DNA of 64,000 nt from assembly GCA_965646165.1 (NCBI GenBank), contig CBFFYP010000008.1, positions 17,459 to 81,458 on the forward strand. The letters are read 5' to 3'. The DNA is from MGBC114844 sp910585855 (GTDB lineage Bacteria > Bacillota > Clostridia > Lachnospirales > Lachnospiraceae). Position numbers and translations under genes: made by a program. The notes below the pieces were generated by a model. The model saw only the letters and a list, made by a program, of their open reading frames with translations. It was not told the DNA's origin and made no database searches. Numbering within the stretch: position 1 is the first letter of the stretch; every line of letters begins with the position of its first letter. Below, in pieces: positions 25,436-34,856 of the stretch.

Positions 25436-27397
25436 ATGAAAGTAAGATTAAAAGATGGTTCTGTAAAAGAGTATGAAGGGGCAAAGAGTGTATATGAAAT
25501 TGCACAGGATATCAGTGAAGGTTTGGCAAGAATGGCATGTGCCGGAGAAGTGGATGGAGAATCAGTAGATTTAAGAACAGTAATAGAAAAAGATTGTGAT
25601 TTAAATATTTTAACAGCCAATGATCCAAAAGGGCTTGCTGCCTATCGCCATACAACGTCACATGTTTTGGCAGAGGCAGTGAAAAGAGTATTTCCAGATG
25701 CAAAATTAGCGATTGGACCTTCGATTGATACCGGATTTTATTATGATTTTGATCATGCACCATTTTCCAGAGAAGATTTAGATAAATTGGAAGCAGAAAT
25801 GAAGAAAATTATTAAAGAGGGAAATAAACTTGAGAAATTTACGCTTTCAAGAGAAGAAGCAATTCGCTATATGGAGGAAAGGAATGAGCCGTATAAGGTA
25901 GAATTGATTCAAGATTTGCCGGAGGATGCAGTGATTTCATTCTATCGGCAGGGGGATTTTGTGGATCTGTGCGCAGGACCGCATCTGATGAGTACAAAGG
26001 GCATTAAGGCATTTAAGCTGATTTCTTCTTCCGGGGCATATTGGAGAGGCAGTGAAAAAAACAAGATGTTAGCCAGAATCTATGGAACAGCATTTTTAAA
26101 GAAAGAAGAATTGACAGAATATTTGGAATATTTAGAAAATATTAAAAAGAGGGATCACAATAAATTAGGGCGTGAAATGGAATTATTTACCACTGTGGAT
26201 GTAATCGGACAGGGATTGCCTTTGATTATGCCAAAGGGGACAAAAATCATTCAGAAGCTGCAAAGATGGATTGAAGATGAAGAGGATTATAACCGTGGAT
26301 ATATGAGAACAAAGACACCGTTTATGGCAAAAAGCGATCTCTATAAAATTTCTGGTCATTGGGATCACTATAAAGAAGGGATGTTTGTATTAGGGGATGA
26401 AGAAAAGGATAAAGAGGTATTGGCACTTCGACCGATGACTTGTCCGTTTCAGTATTATATCTATAAGGCAAGCCAGAAGTCTTATCGGGATTTGCCTTGC
26501 CGCTACAGTGAAACTTCTACTCTGTTTCGAAATGAGGATTCCGGTGAAATGCACGGGCTTACAAGGGTACGCCAGTTTACGATTTCAGAGGGGCATTTAA
26601 TTATTCGTCCAGATCAGGTAGAGGAAGAATTAAAAGGCTGTTTGGAATTGGCACTTTATTGTTTAAAAACGTTAGGAATTGATGATGAAGTAACGTATCG
26701 TTTGTCAAAGTGGGATCCGCAAAATAAGGAAAAATATTTAGGAGATGAAGCATATTGGGAAAAGACACAAGAGATTCTAAGAAATATTTTAGTGGAAAAT
26801 AACCTGCCGTTTTATGAAGCGGACGGAGAAGCTGCTTTTTATGGACCAAAAGTAGATTTTCAGATGAAGAATGTGTATGGAAAAGAGGATACTGCGATTA
26901 CCATTCAGTTAGATTGTGCGATTGCGGAATCTTTTGATATGTATTATATTGATCAAAATGGAGAAAAGCAGCGTCCTTATATTATTCATAGAACTTCCAT
27001 GGGATGCTATGAACGGATGCTGGCATCTTTAATTGAGAAGTATGAAGGAAATTTCCCGACTTGGCTGTGTCCAGAACAGGTACGTGTGCTGCCGATTTCC
27101 GAAAAATATCATAGTTATGCAGATCAGGTATTGATGGAATTAAAAAAGAATGGTATTGATGCTTCAATTGATAAGAGAAGTGAGAAGATAGGATTTAAGA
27201 TTCGTGAAGCAAGATTGGATCGGCTGCCATATATGGTAATTGTTGGACAAAAGGAGGAAGAAGAAGGAGTCATTTCTGTAAGAAGTCGTTTTCATGGGGA
27301 TGAAGGGCAAAAGACGCTTTTGGAGTTTATCCGATCTGTATGTGAAGAAATTCGTACAAAAGAAATAAAAAAGATAACCATACAGGAAGAAAAATAG
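25436..27397 (+). CDS. thrS: Threonyl-tRNA synthetase
   Basis: A 653-residue class II synthetase that charges tRNA-Thr. An N-terminal TGS domain (MKVRLKDGSVKEYEGAKSV, residues 1-60) leads into the editing domain with HTTSHVLAEAVKRVFPDAKL (HxxxH) and DLCAGPHLM (Cys/His). In the catalytic core MTCPFQYYIYK holds the zinc Cys, RNEDSGEMHGLTRVRQFT is motif 2, and IIHRTSMGCYERMLASLIE is motif 3. The anticodon-binding domain is at the C-terminus (VLPISEKYHSYADQV). All parts and the length are normal. It is controlled by the upstream T-box. Confidence 0.97.
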   Translation: MKVRLKDGSVKEYEGAKSVYEIAQDISEGLARMACAGEVDGESVDLRTVIEKDCDLNILTANDPKGLAAYRHTTSHVLAEAVKRVFPDAKLAIGPSIDTGFYYDFDHAPFSREDLDKLEAEMKKIIKEGNKLEKFTLSREEAIRYMEERNEPYKVELIQDLPEDAVISFYRQGDFVDLCAGPHLMSTKGIKAFKLISSSGAYWRGSEKNKMLARIYGTAFLKKEELTEYLEYLENIKKRDHNKLGREMELFTTVDVIGQGLPLIMPKGTKIIQKLQRWIEDEEDYNRGYMRTKTPFMAKSDLYKISGHWDHYKEGMFVLGDEEKDKEVLALRPMTCPFQYYIYKASQKSYRDLPCRYSETSTLFRNEDSGEMHGLTRVRQFTISEGHLIIRPDQVEEELKGCLELALYCLKTLGIDDEVTYRLSKWDPQNKEKYLGDEAYWEKTQEILRNILVENNLPFYEADGEAAFYGPKVDFQMKNVYGKEDTAITIQLDCAIAESFDMYYIDQNGEKQRPYIIHRTSMGCYERMLASLIEKYEGNFPTWLCPEQVRVLPISEKYHSYADQVLMELKKNGIDASIDKRSEKIGFKIREARLDRLPYMVIVGQKEEEEGVISVRSRFHGDEGQKTLLEFIRSVCEEIRTKEIKKITIQEEK

Positions 27398-27429
27398 TTT
27401 TCAGATATGTTTAGGCAGGGAGGAGAAAA

Positions 27430-29760
27430 ATGCAGCTTACGATAAATGGAGTAAACCGTATTCCGAAAAATACACTTATTTATGCACAAGATAAGGAGGC
27501 AGACAGTTTTTCGATTATATTAAAAGGGGCGGTGCTGGTTTATAACAGCGGAATGAAATTGCTGCTGCGGGAAGGAGATTTGATAGGAGCAGGAGATTTG
27601 TGTATAGGATACTATCGAATGAATGCTTATGCAATGGAAGATACCGCATTGTTTACGATAGGAGCAAAAAGTGTAGAAGAATTGGAAGCGACATTAGAGG
27701 AGAAGCCAAAGCAGCGGGGGACAGTTGTAATTGGTATGCTTCGCTATTTAGATGAAGTGTATAAGATAGAGCAGGCATTGAGAAAAGAAGCTGCTTTGCT
27801 GTATGGTATTGTAAAGACATCAGAAGAGGAGTTAGAAAGACTAAAAGATCGGATTGGAGAAAGAAAAAAAACCGTGTCTATATTAGAGGAGTTTCCGGCA
27901 GTTGATCTAGCAGATGAGGAAGAAAAACTGTATTATATTGAAACAATTTCTATTCCGATTTATGTACAGGAAGAATTTTATGCTTACAGTGCGTTTGTAT
28001 GTAATTATCATGTAAAAGAATTAACGATGCTGATAAAGGATACAACGGAACTTTGCATGGATTTGTCGGAGTATTGTATGCGGGTGTCAGAGTATTTATT
28101 CTCTGAAAAAGAAGAGGACTGTCTGTATAAGCAGATTGTAAGATTAGGAATTAGTTCGGCAAAATCGGGTGTTCCAATACAGTCTTTTTTTTCCTTGTTA
28201 GATAAGATTTCCGAGAAAATTGATTCTGCTGAATTGGCGATTCAGGCAAAAACAGGACTGAAAGCAGAGAGAAAAAAGGATGCTATCGAACAGGTGCGTT
28301 CTCTTTTATCTGAGGCAGAATCTGCATCCGGGGATAAATTGAGCGTGGAGTCTGCAGTAAAATATGCAACCGTAGATATCGATAAAATAACGGAAGAATT
28401 GTCGGGATCTTTTGAGAAATTGCTGGAATATGCCGAGTATGAGAAAGAGAAGGCAGAGGAGTTTCAGGGGATGATGGATGCCTTTCTTATGATGAAGGAT
28501 AAGTCGGATACTTCAGATGGAGCAAGAAAGATAAGAAGAAATATTGCTGATCATTTTTATCAGGTATATGAACTGATTTTTCGAAAGGCATATCATAGTG
28601 CATCCGTTCCAAAGATTGTAGATTTATTTTTAAATTTCGGCTATATGGATGAACGGCTTTTGGAAAAAGAACAGTTATTGGAATTGTATCATTTGGATCT
28701 TTCGTTTGAGGGGAGCAGACCTTGTGCGGTTTATACCGTGAGAGAATGGCTTTGTCGGATCTATGAAGGAAAGGAAGAACCGTCAAAGAGTGAATTTGAT
28801 TTAGAGTATGGAGAGGCTTTGCGGGAAAGAAAGAAGTATGGGGAAATTACGGATGCAGAGATGAAACAGTTAGAACAGGATCAGGATGCAAAATTAACCT
28901 ATGAAATTAAAAATATGTTCCGTTATAACAATCGTTTGGTCAGCGGTCAGCTTAGCAGTTTTGTTCCGGTTCTTTATAAGGATCTGTTTATGGGGCATAT
29001 TGAACCGGCAGTGGTAACGGCAAAGAAGGTGAATCAGTGGATTACAGAGATTACTCAAGTGGATTATTCTGCTTTTTATCGTGAAGTATTGTATGAAAAT
29101 AGAGAGAAGAAAATTGAGCGGGAAAGTATTATGGTCGAAGTTTTTCCAAATATGATTCTTTTGCCGGTTTATGGTTCCAATATTGTAATGTGGCAGGAGA
29201 TTGCTGGTAAAAAGAGAACGAAAAGCGGGCGTATGCTGCTGCCGATTTTTGCAGAAGGAGATTTAAGTGAGGATATGATAAAGGCAGTGGCTCGCTTCCG
29301 CTGGGAACTTTGCCGAACGGTACAGGGGATGGCATGGAATGACATTACAGAGAAGTCTTTAACATCGGAGTATTGTGATTATATTCAGTTTTATAAGAAA
29401 AATCGAAATCTTTCTGAGGATAGAAAGGAAAAGCTGAAGGTGCAGATTCAAAAGGGAAAGGGGAATACTCGGGAAGTTTTTGCGATGGATTATTTGGCTT
29501 GGGTAAAAAGCGAATCACAGGGATCGGTGCGGTTAAATAAGGTGTCACGGGAAATGATGGCTACTTGGTGTCCGTTTGCTCAGGAGATACGGGATAAAGT
29601 GGTGCAGCAGCCTATTTTTGAAGAAGCGTTTTTTAGGTATAATCGGAATAAGCAGAAGAAGTTAAAGGAATTAGAGGCACGGTATCGGATGATTGAAAAT
29701 AATAATGGGGAGATTGTGGAGGAGCTGAAAACTACTTTGCGGTATTTTAAGGAGTTGTAG
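27430..29760 (+). CDS. Large protein with cyclic-nucleotide-binding-like N-terminal domain
   Basis: A 776-residue soluble protein of unknown function. The first 110 residues look like a cyclic-nucleotide-binding beta-barrel (IPKNTLIYAQDKEADSFSIILKGAVLVYN, then LREGDLIGAGDL and the NAYAMEDTALFTIG strand), but no helix-turn-helix follows, so it is not a Crp-type regulator. Residues 110-480 are largely helical with coiled-coil stretches (EEELERLKDRIGERKK, KLLEYAEYEKEKAEEF). The C-terminal 300 residues have no fold I recognise (EVFPNMILLPVYGSNIVMWQE is distinctive). AGGGAGGAG precedes the ATG. It is 32 nt behind thrS with no terminator visible, so it may be cotranscribed. A class A element starts 5 nt after its stop. 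Confidence 0.6.
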   Translation: MQLTINGVNRIPKNTLIYAQDKEADSFSIILKGAVLVYNSGMKLLLREGDLIGAGDLCIGYYRMNAYAMEDTALFTIGAKSVEELEATLEEKPKQRGTVVIGMLRYLDEVYKIEQALRKEAALLYGIVKTSEEELERLKDRIGERKKTVSILEEFPAVDLADEEEKLYYIETISIPIYVQEEFYAYSAFVCNYHVKELTMLIKDTTELCMDLSEYCMRVSEYLFSEKEEDCLYKQIVRLGISSAKSGVPIQSFFSLLDKISEKIDSAELAIQAKTGLKAERKKDAIEQVRSLLSEAESASGDKLSVESAVKYATVDIDKITEELSGSFEKLLEYAEYEKEKAEEFQGMMDAFLMMKDKSDTSDGARKIRRNIADHFYQVYELIFRKAYHSASVPKIVDLFLNFGYMDERLLEKEQLLELYHLDLSFEGSRPCAVYTVREWLCRIYEGKEEPSKSEFDLEYGEALRERKKYGEITDAEMKQLEQDQDAKLTYEIKNMFRYNNRLVSGQLSSFVPVLYKDLFMGHIEPAVVTAKKVNQWITEITQVDYSAFYREVLYENREKKIERESIMVEVFPNMILLPVYGSNIVMWQEIAGKKRTKSGRMLLPIFAEGDLSEDMIKAVARFRWELCRTVQGMAWNDITEKSLTSEYCDYIQFYKKNRNLSEDRKEKLKVQIQKGKGNTREVFAMDYLAWVKSESQGSVRLNKVSREMMATWCPFAQEIRDKVVQQPIFEEAFFRYNRNKQKKLKELEARYRMIENNNGEIVEELKTTLRYFKEL

Positions 29761-29765
29761 GGGGT

Positions 29766-30147
29766 GGACGCTGGATGTTACGGGCGTTGTGGACACTAGA
29801 TTTCGGAACGGTTGGGATACTGCTGTTCCGATCTCCAAAAAGCTGGAAGTTCTAAGGCTTCTTGATATAGGTGCATCCAACCGGACGAACCGGAGCGCAA
29901 TTCGCCCGTAGAACAGCCGAAACATGACTGATATAAGGAAGATAACATCAGCCGTAAGGTGCGTCCTTTCTAGAATACGGGCTAAACACGCCCCTTTTTT
30001 TGCATACCCTGCATGGAAGCAGGATATGCAAAAAATCTTAGGTTTTAAAAAGAAGCCTAAGAGCTTCTGGCTTTTTTCCGAAGTCACTGCAGTACCCCAA
30101 TCATTCCGAAATCTGGCTGTTTCTTGACTCCGAAACAAAAAAGAATT
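29766..30147 (+). repeat. VAP element A6
   Basis: Class A with a strongly diverged but still paired arm: AGATTTCGGAACGGTTGGG and CCCCAATCATTCCGAAATCT. The left end is duplicated (GGACGCTGGATG and GGACACTAGATTT, 25 nt apart). The shared core is complete. It lies between the gene ending at 29760 and the CRISPR leader. Confidence 0.85.
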
Positions 30148-30564
30148 ACATCCAAATTTTTTAGAAATCTGTTTTGTAATAACAGATGATTTTTGCTGTT
30201 ATTGAAGGAACTATTTTTGGTGTTTGGTGGAAAAAGATGCTTTATAGAAGTAAAAAGAATATGAAAACTGGAGGGAGGATTGAAATTTTAGAAAGATGTT
30301 GGAGGATAAAATAAAAAGAAAGGATAAGTGTTAATTTGGGGTGTATTTAGAAAGAAATACGATAAATAGGGAAAAAATTAAAAAATAGGAAATAATTATA
30401 TTGATTTTGATAATAATATGGGATATAATAGGAAAAATAAAAAAATAGGAAATAGTAGGAATTATTTTAAGAAGAAAAGGAGAAATATATAAAAATAAAT
30501 TGAGAAGTAGTTTGCGAAATATGTTGTAAATATGAGGATTTGTGTGTTGGAGTTTATAGTATCC
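30148..30564 (+). promoter_or_regulatory. CRISPR leader region
   Basis: About 400 nt of AT-rich, strikingly purine-rich (plus strand) sequence with no open frame. It ends directly at the first perfect repeat; the opposite end of the array has degenerate repeats, so this is the leader side. Near-direct repeats AAAAAATAGGAAATA occur at about 30380 and 30440. A GGAGGGAGGATTGAAA stretch at about 30271 loosely recalls the 3' part of the repeat. Confidence 0.65.
30401..30429 (+). promoter_or_regulatory. Likely promoter of the pre-crRNA
   Basis: TTGATT, 17 nt, TATAAT, about 135 nt before the first repeat and reading into the array. Confidence 0.65.
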
Positions 30565-33500
30565 AGTAAAGAATAGCCCGAAAATAGAGGGTATTGAAAC
30601 AGATTATGAAGTGATACTTGTGTATGATTGAGTAAAGAATAGCCCGAAAATAGAGGGTATTGAAACTTTCAATCTAAATTATATCATATTTAAAATAGTA
30701 AAGAATAGCCCGAAAATAGAGGGTATTGAAACTTATATTTTCTTCTGCTGCCCCTTCGTCTAGTAAAGAATAGCCCGAAAATAGAGGGTATTGAAACAGA
30801 AACTTGCTTTCACTGGATTTGTCGTTTAGTAAAGAATAGCCCGAAAATAGAGGGTATTGAAACATGATTGATGTTATAGGCGGAAACCCAAACAGTAAAG
30901 AATAGCCCGAAAATAGAGGGTATTGAAACCCACGTTAATTCCTCCCTTCCTTATGCTCCAGTAAAGAATAGCCCGAAAATAGAGGGTATTGAAACCAAAT
31001 CCGATGCTTGCTTTGATGCTACGGAGTAAAGAATAGCCCGAAAATAGAGGGTATTGAAACACTTCTTACACACAAACACCCTCCTAAGTAGTAAAGAATA
31101 GCCCGAAAATAGAGGGTATTGAAACTGTAAATAGATTTCCTATTACCAAGCATATAGTAAAGAATAGCCCGAAAATAGAGGGTATTGAAACATAATTAAG
31201 CACTTGCTGTGAAGTGTTTGTAGTAAAGAATAGCCCGAAAATAGAGGGTATTGAAACTAAATTTGTGATGTCGATAGCGTTCCAACTAGTAAAGAATAGC
31301 CCGAAAATAGAGGGTATTGAAACCCACTCTCTTCCACCTTAAAAAATTTTTTAGTAAAGAATAGCCCGAAAATAGAGGGTATTGAAACAGATTGTGGTGC
31401 GTTCTGCGGCACATTTTGAGTAAAGAATAGCCCGAAAATAGAGGGTATTGAAACGTAATTCCAGCTTGATCGGCTATTTTTGATAGTAAAGAATAGCCCG
31501 AAAATAGAGGGTATTGAAACAGAGAAGCCTTTGACAAGAGCAGAGAGGAAGTAAAGAATAGCCCGAAAATAGAGGGTATTGAAACTCAATGATATTTAAC
31601 CAAAATTCTTTTTTAGTAAAGAATAGCCCGAAAATAGAGGGTATTGAAACGCTTTCATAGCATTACTTTCCAAATCATTCAGTAAAGAATAGCCCGAAAA
31701 TAGAGGGTATTGAAACTGCCAGCATATGCGATCTGTAACTTCCCGAAGTAAAGAATAGCCCGAAAATAGAGGGTATTGAAACATATTTGTCGACAAATCA
31801 CGGACTTCATTAAGTAAAGAATAGCCCGAAAATAGAGGGTATTGAAACCAACTGAGAAATTACAAATTCCTCTGCCAAAGTAAAGAATAGCCCGAAAATA
31901 GAGGGTATTGAAACACATTTTTGTATTTTGGAGGTCTGCCAATGAGTAAAGAATAGCCCGAAAATAGAGGGTATTGAAACTGCAATAAATCTATCAACAA
32001 TAGATATGTAGTAAAGAATAGCCCGAAAATAGAGGGTATTGAAACACTTTAGGGAGTTTAGAATTAGACTTTGAGAGTAAAGAATAGCCCGAAAATAGAG
32101 GGTATTGAAACTTGGGCTTGAATTTTTGAAGTAGTGATAAAAGTAAAGAATAGCCCGAAAATAGAGGGTATTGAAACTATACTTCATATTTTTATCTTCC
32201 TCCAATCAGTAAAGAATAGCCCGAAAATAGAGGGTATTGAAACAGGGGATACCCACGCAAACCGGTACTATGCAGTAAAGAATAGCCCGAAAATAGAGGG
32301 TATTGAAACGTAGTCGAGGGGTGTATTAAACTATTTACAAGTAAAGAATAGCCCGAAAATAGAGGGTATTGAAACTTTTTATAAACAATTTGATAATCCC
32401 CTACCAGTAAAGAATAGCCCGAAAATAGAGGGTATTGAAACTAAACCCCCTTTCTCTAAATTTACTCTTAAAGTAAAGAATAGCCCGAAAATAGAGGGTA
32501 TTGAAACTCAAAGATTTAGAATGTAAAGAAGCCGTGAAGTAAAGAATAGCCCGAAAATAGAGGGTATTGAAACGTATTCTTCTTTACTCATATAGCACCA
32601 TGAAGTAAAGAATAGCCCGAAAATAGAGGGTATTGAAACTCTTCAAATAATTTTTCAGCATATTTTTTAAGTAAAGAATAGCCCGAAAATAGAGGGTATT
32701 GAAACCACCCAATCCTGTTATTGAACTTATAAAAAGTAAAGAATAGCCCGAAAATAGAGGGTATTGAAACTTCTGCATCTATGAATCTCTCGACTGAAAT
32801 AGTAAAGAATAGCCCGAAAATAGAGAGTATTGAAACGGACTTTACCACCGGGAATTTGATGCCCGGAGTAAAGAATAGCCCGAAAATAGAGGGTATTGAA
32901 ACAGATACAAAACAAATAATGAGAAAGTACAAAGTAAAGAATAGCCCGAAAATAGAGGGTATTGAAACCCCCCATGATTCAAATGCTTCTTTTAATGAAG
33001 TAAAGAATAGCCCGAAAATAGAGGGTATTGAAACCCAATGGAATCCCACCAGTTTGCCCATATGAGTAAAGAATAGCCCGAAAATAGAGGGTATTGAAAC
33101 ACAGTTCGCTTGTTCCCTGTGTAATTACTTAGTAAAGAATAGCCCGAAAATAGAGGGTATTGAAACTGCCGAGGCAATGCCTCGCAGCGGCTCGCTAGTA
33201 AAGAATAGCCCGAAAATAGAGGGTATTGAAACCCGTTCTTATCCTTAACGCCTATGTACTGCAGTAAAGAATAGCCCGAAAATAGAGGGTATTGAAACAT
33301 GGTAAGCTGCCCTTAATTTTGGAAGTTCAGTAAAGAATAGCCCGAAAATAGAGGGTATTGAAACAAAGGCGGCGTCATAGTCCCATCTTTTCCGAGTAAA
33401 GAATAGCCCGAAAATAGAGGGTATTGAAACAGCTGTTATAGTAAAAATTTTAGCATAAGAAGTAAAGAATAGCCCGAAAATAGAGGGTATTGAAACACAA

Positions 33501-34197
33501 AACCCATTCAGGGATACTGCCCCTTTAGTAAAGAATAGCCCGAAAATAGAGGGTATTGAAACCCCTGACTGATAAACCATAAACCTACGCCTAGTAAAGA
33601 ATAGCCCGAAAATAGAGGGTATTGAAACCCATTTCAAAATTACATCCTTTCTTTTTTAAGTAAAGAATAGCCCGAAAATAGAGGGTATTGAAACACTTCT
33701 AAATTTACATATTTTTTTAACATAAGTAAAGAATAGCCCGAAAATAGAGGGTATTGAAACTCATACATTGAGCATTTTATTATTTTTCGGAGTAAAGAAT
33801 AGCCCGAAAATAGAGGGTATTGAAACTTCAGGTGGATGAATTGTACACCGTTGTCGAGTAAAGAATAGCCCGAAAATAGAGGGTATTGAAACTTAAGTAC
33901 AGCATAAACAAAGCGTTGCTCAAGTAAAGAATAGCCCGAAAATAGAGGGTATTGAAACTCTGAAGAAAACGAAAAAACAGGCAGTAGTAGTAAAGAATAG
34001 CCCGAAAATAGAGGGTATTGAAACGCTTAATCGTAATCATTGCTACCACCTCCCAGTAAAGAATAGCCCGAAAATAGAGGGTATTGAAACTCTCTGATTA
34101 GATCCGAAAAAGAGAATAAAAGTAAAGAATAGCCCGAAAATAGAGGGCATTAAAATTTTGGAATGTCGCAAAAATCCTTGCAATAAAGTAAAGAATA
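30565..34197 (+). CRISPR. CRISPR array, 54 intact repeats, Cas13a-like repeat, no cas genes in window
   Basis: There are 54 intact 36-nt repeats, one degenerate repeat (34121-34156) and an 11-nt remnant (34187-34197), separated by 55 spacers of 29-30 nt; period 65-66 nt. The repeat begins AGTAAAGAATAGCCCGAAAA and ends TAGAGGGTATTGAAAC. AATA-GCCC pairs with GGGTATT around a GAAAATAGA loop with a bulged G. One repeat (32801) has GAGAG for GAGGG. Repeats decay only at the right end, so transcription and acquisition run from the left. The AGCCCGA...TAGAGGG hairpin with 30-nt spacers resembles Lachnospiraceae type VI-A (Cas13a) repeats as I remember them. The ATTGAAAC end alone would also fit type I or III, but those usually have longer spacers. 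No cas1, cas2 or effector gene lies within 30 kb on either side. Confidence 0.97.
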
Positions 34198-34340
34198 TCT
34201 TGCATGGAAGCAGGATATACAAAAAATTTTAAGTGTTTTCACAGAAGCCTTTCTAATTGTTCTATGAATTTGCAGGTAAAGGGAAAAAGGAAAGGATTAG
34301 GTTGTCTGCCGTTTTTAAATCTGTTGTTCCTTATTTGGAA
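34198..34340 (+). repeat. Decayed VAP fragment joined to the CRISPR trailer
   Basis: TTGCATGGAAGCAGGATATAC, AAAAAATTTTAAGTGTTTTC and ACAGAAGCCTTTCTAA match the right half of a class B core. TGCCGTTTTTAAATCTGTTG further on resembles a worn class A right arm. The fragment starts inside what should be the next CRISPR repeat. Confidence 0.7.
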
Positions 34341-34477
34341 AATCCTACAACATCAATCCACTATCAAATTTCAAAAGACTTTATTGAAGAAATTATAAAA
34401 TATTGTTTCTTTTTTTGAGAAAAGCGGTTATAATGAAAACAGAATAGTGGATTGGGTTAAGAATTGGAGGTATTCGT

Positions 34478-34834
34478 ATGAAAGGTCGTATGAGCACTCA
34501 GCTAGGAGAAATTACGATTGATTTAGGTGTTATAGCGAAATATGCCGGAACATTGGCAGTGGAATGTTTTGGTATTGTTGGAATGGCTTCTGTCAGTATG
34601 AAAGACGGGTTTGTCAGGCTTTTATTGGGAGATAATCTAACACAGGGAATTACTGTGACACTGCGGGAGAATAAGATTGCGATTGATTTTCATGTGATTG
34701 TAGTATATGGTGTAAGTATATCTGCCGTTGCGGATAATTTGATTCATAATGTAAAATATAAAGTAGAAGAATTCACCGGAATGGAAGTAGAGAAGATCAA
34801 TATTTTTGTGGAAGGTGTCCGTGTTATTGATTAG
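34478..34834 (+). CDS. Asp23/Gls24 family (alkaline-shock-like) protein
   Basis: A 118-residue protein of the Asp23/YloU family, small cytoplasmic or membrane-associated proteins linked to envelope stress. Signs are the start GEITIDLGVIAKYAGTLAVEC and GIVGMASVSMKDG, the VIVVYGVSISAVADNLIHNVKY strand-helix and the C-terminal VEKINIFVEGVRV. It is 22 nt before the DAK2-domain gene, the same order (yloU-yloV-recG) as in Bacillus. GGAGG lies before the ATG. Confidence 0.92.
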   Translation: MKGRMSTQLGEITIDLGVIAKYAGTLAVECFGIVGMASVSMKDGFVRLLLGDNLTQGITVTLRENKIAIDFHVIVVYGVSISAVADNLIHNVKYKVEEFTGMEVEKINIFVEGVRVID

Positions 34835-34856
34835 GTGAATATAGGAGGAACTTATT

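Noticed and set aside
27430..29760. Assigning the 776-residue protein as a Crp/Fnr transcription regulator
   Set aside because: Only the sensory barrel is recognisable; no helix-turn-helix follows it.
30674..34049. Many open frames of 60-157 codons across the array, mostly on the minus strand
   Set aside because: All three minus-strand frames of the repeat lack stops, and the 66-nt period keeps the frame. They repeat translations such as SIPSIFGLFFT or NTLYFRAILY and are not genes.
30565..34197. Type I or III assignment of the array from its ATTGAAAC repeat end
   Set aside because: That ending is common, but 36-nt repeats with 29-30-nt spacers and the AGCCC/AGAGGG hairpin fit type VI better. 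The type stays an inference without cas genes.
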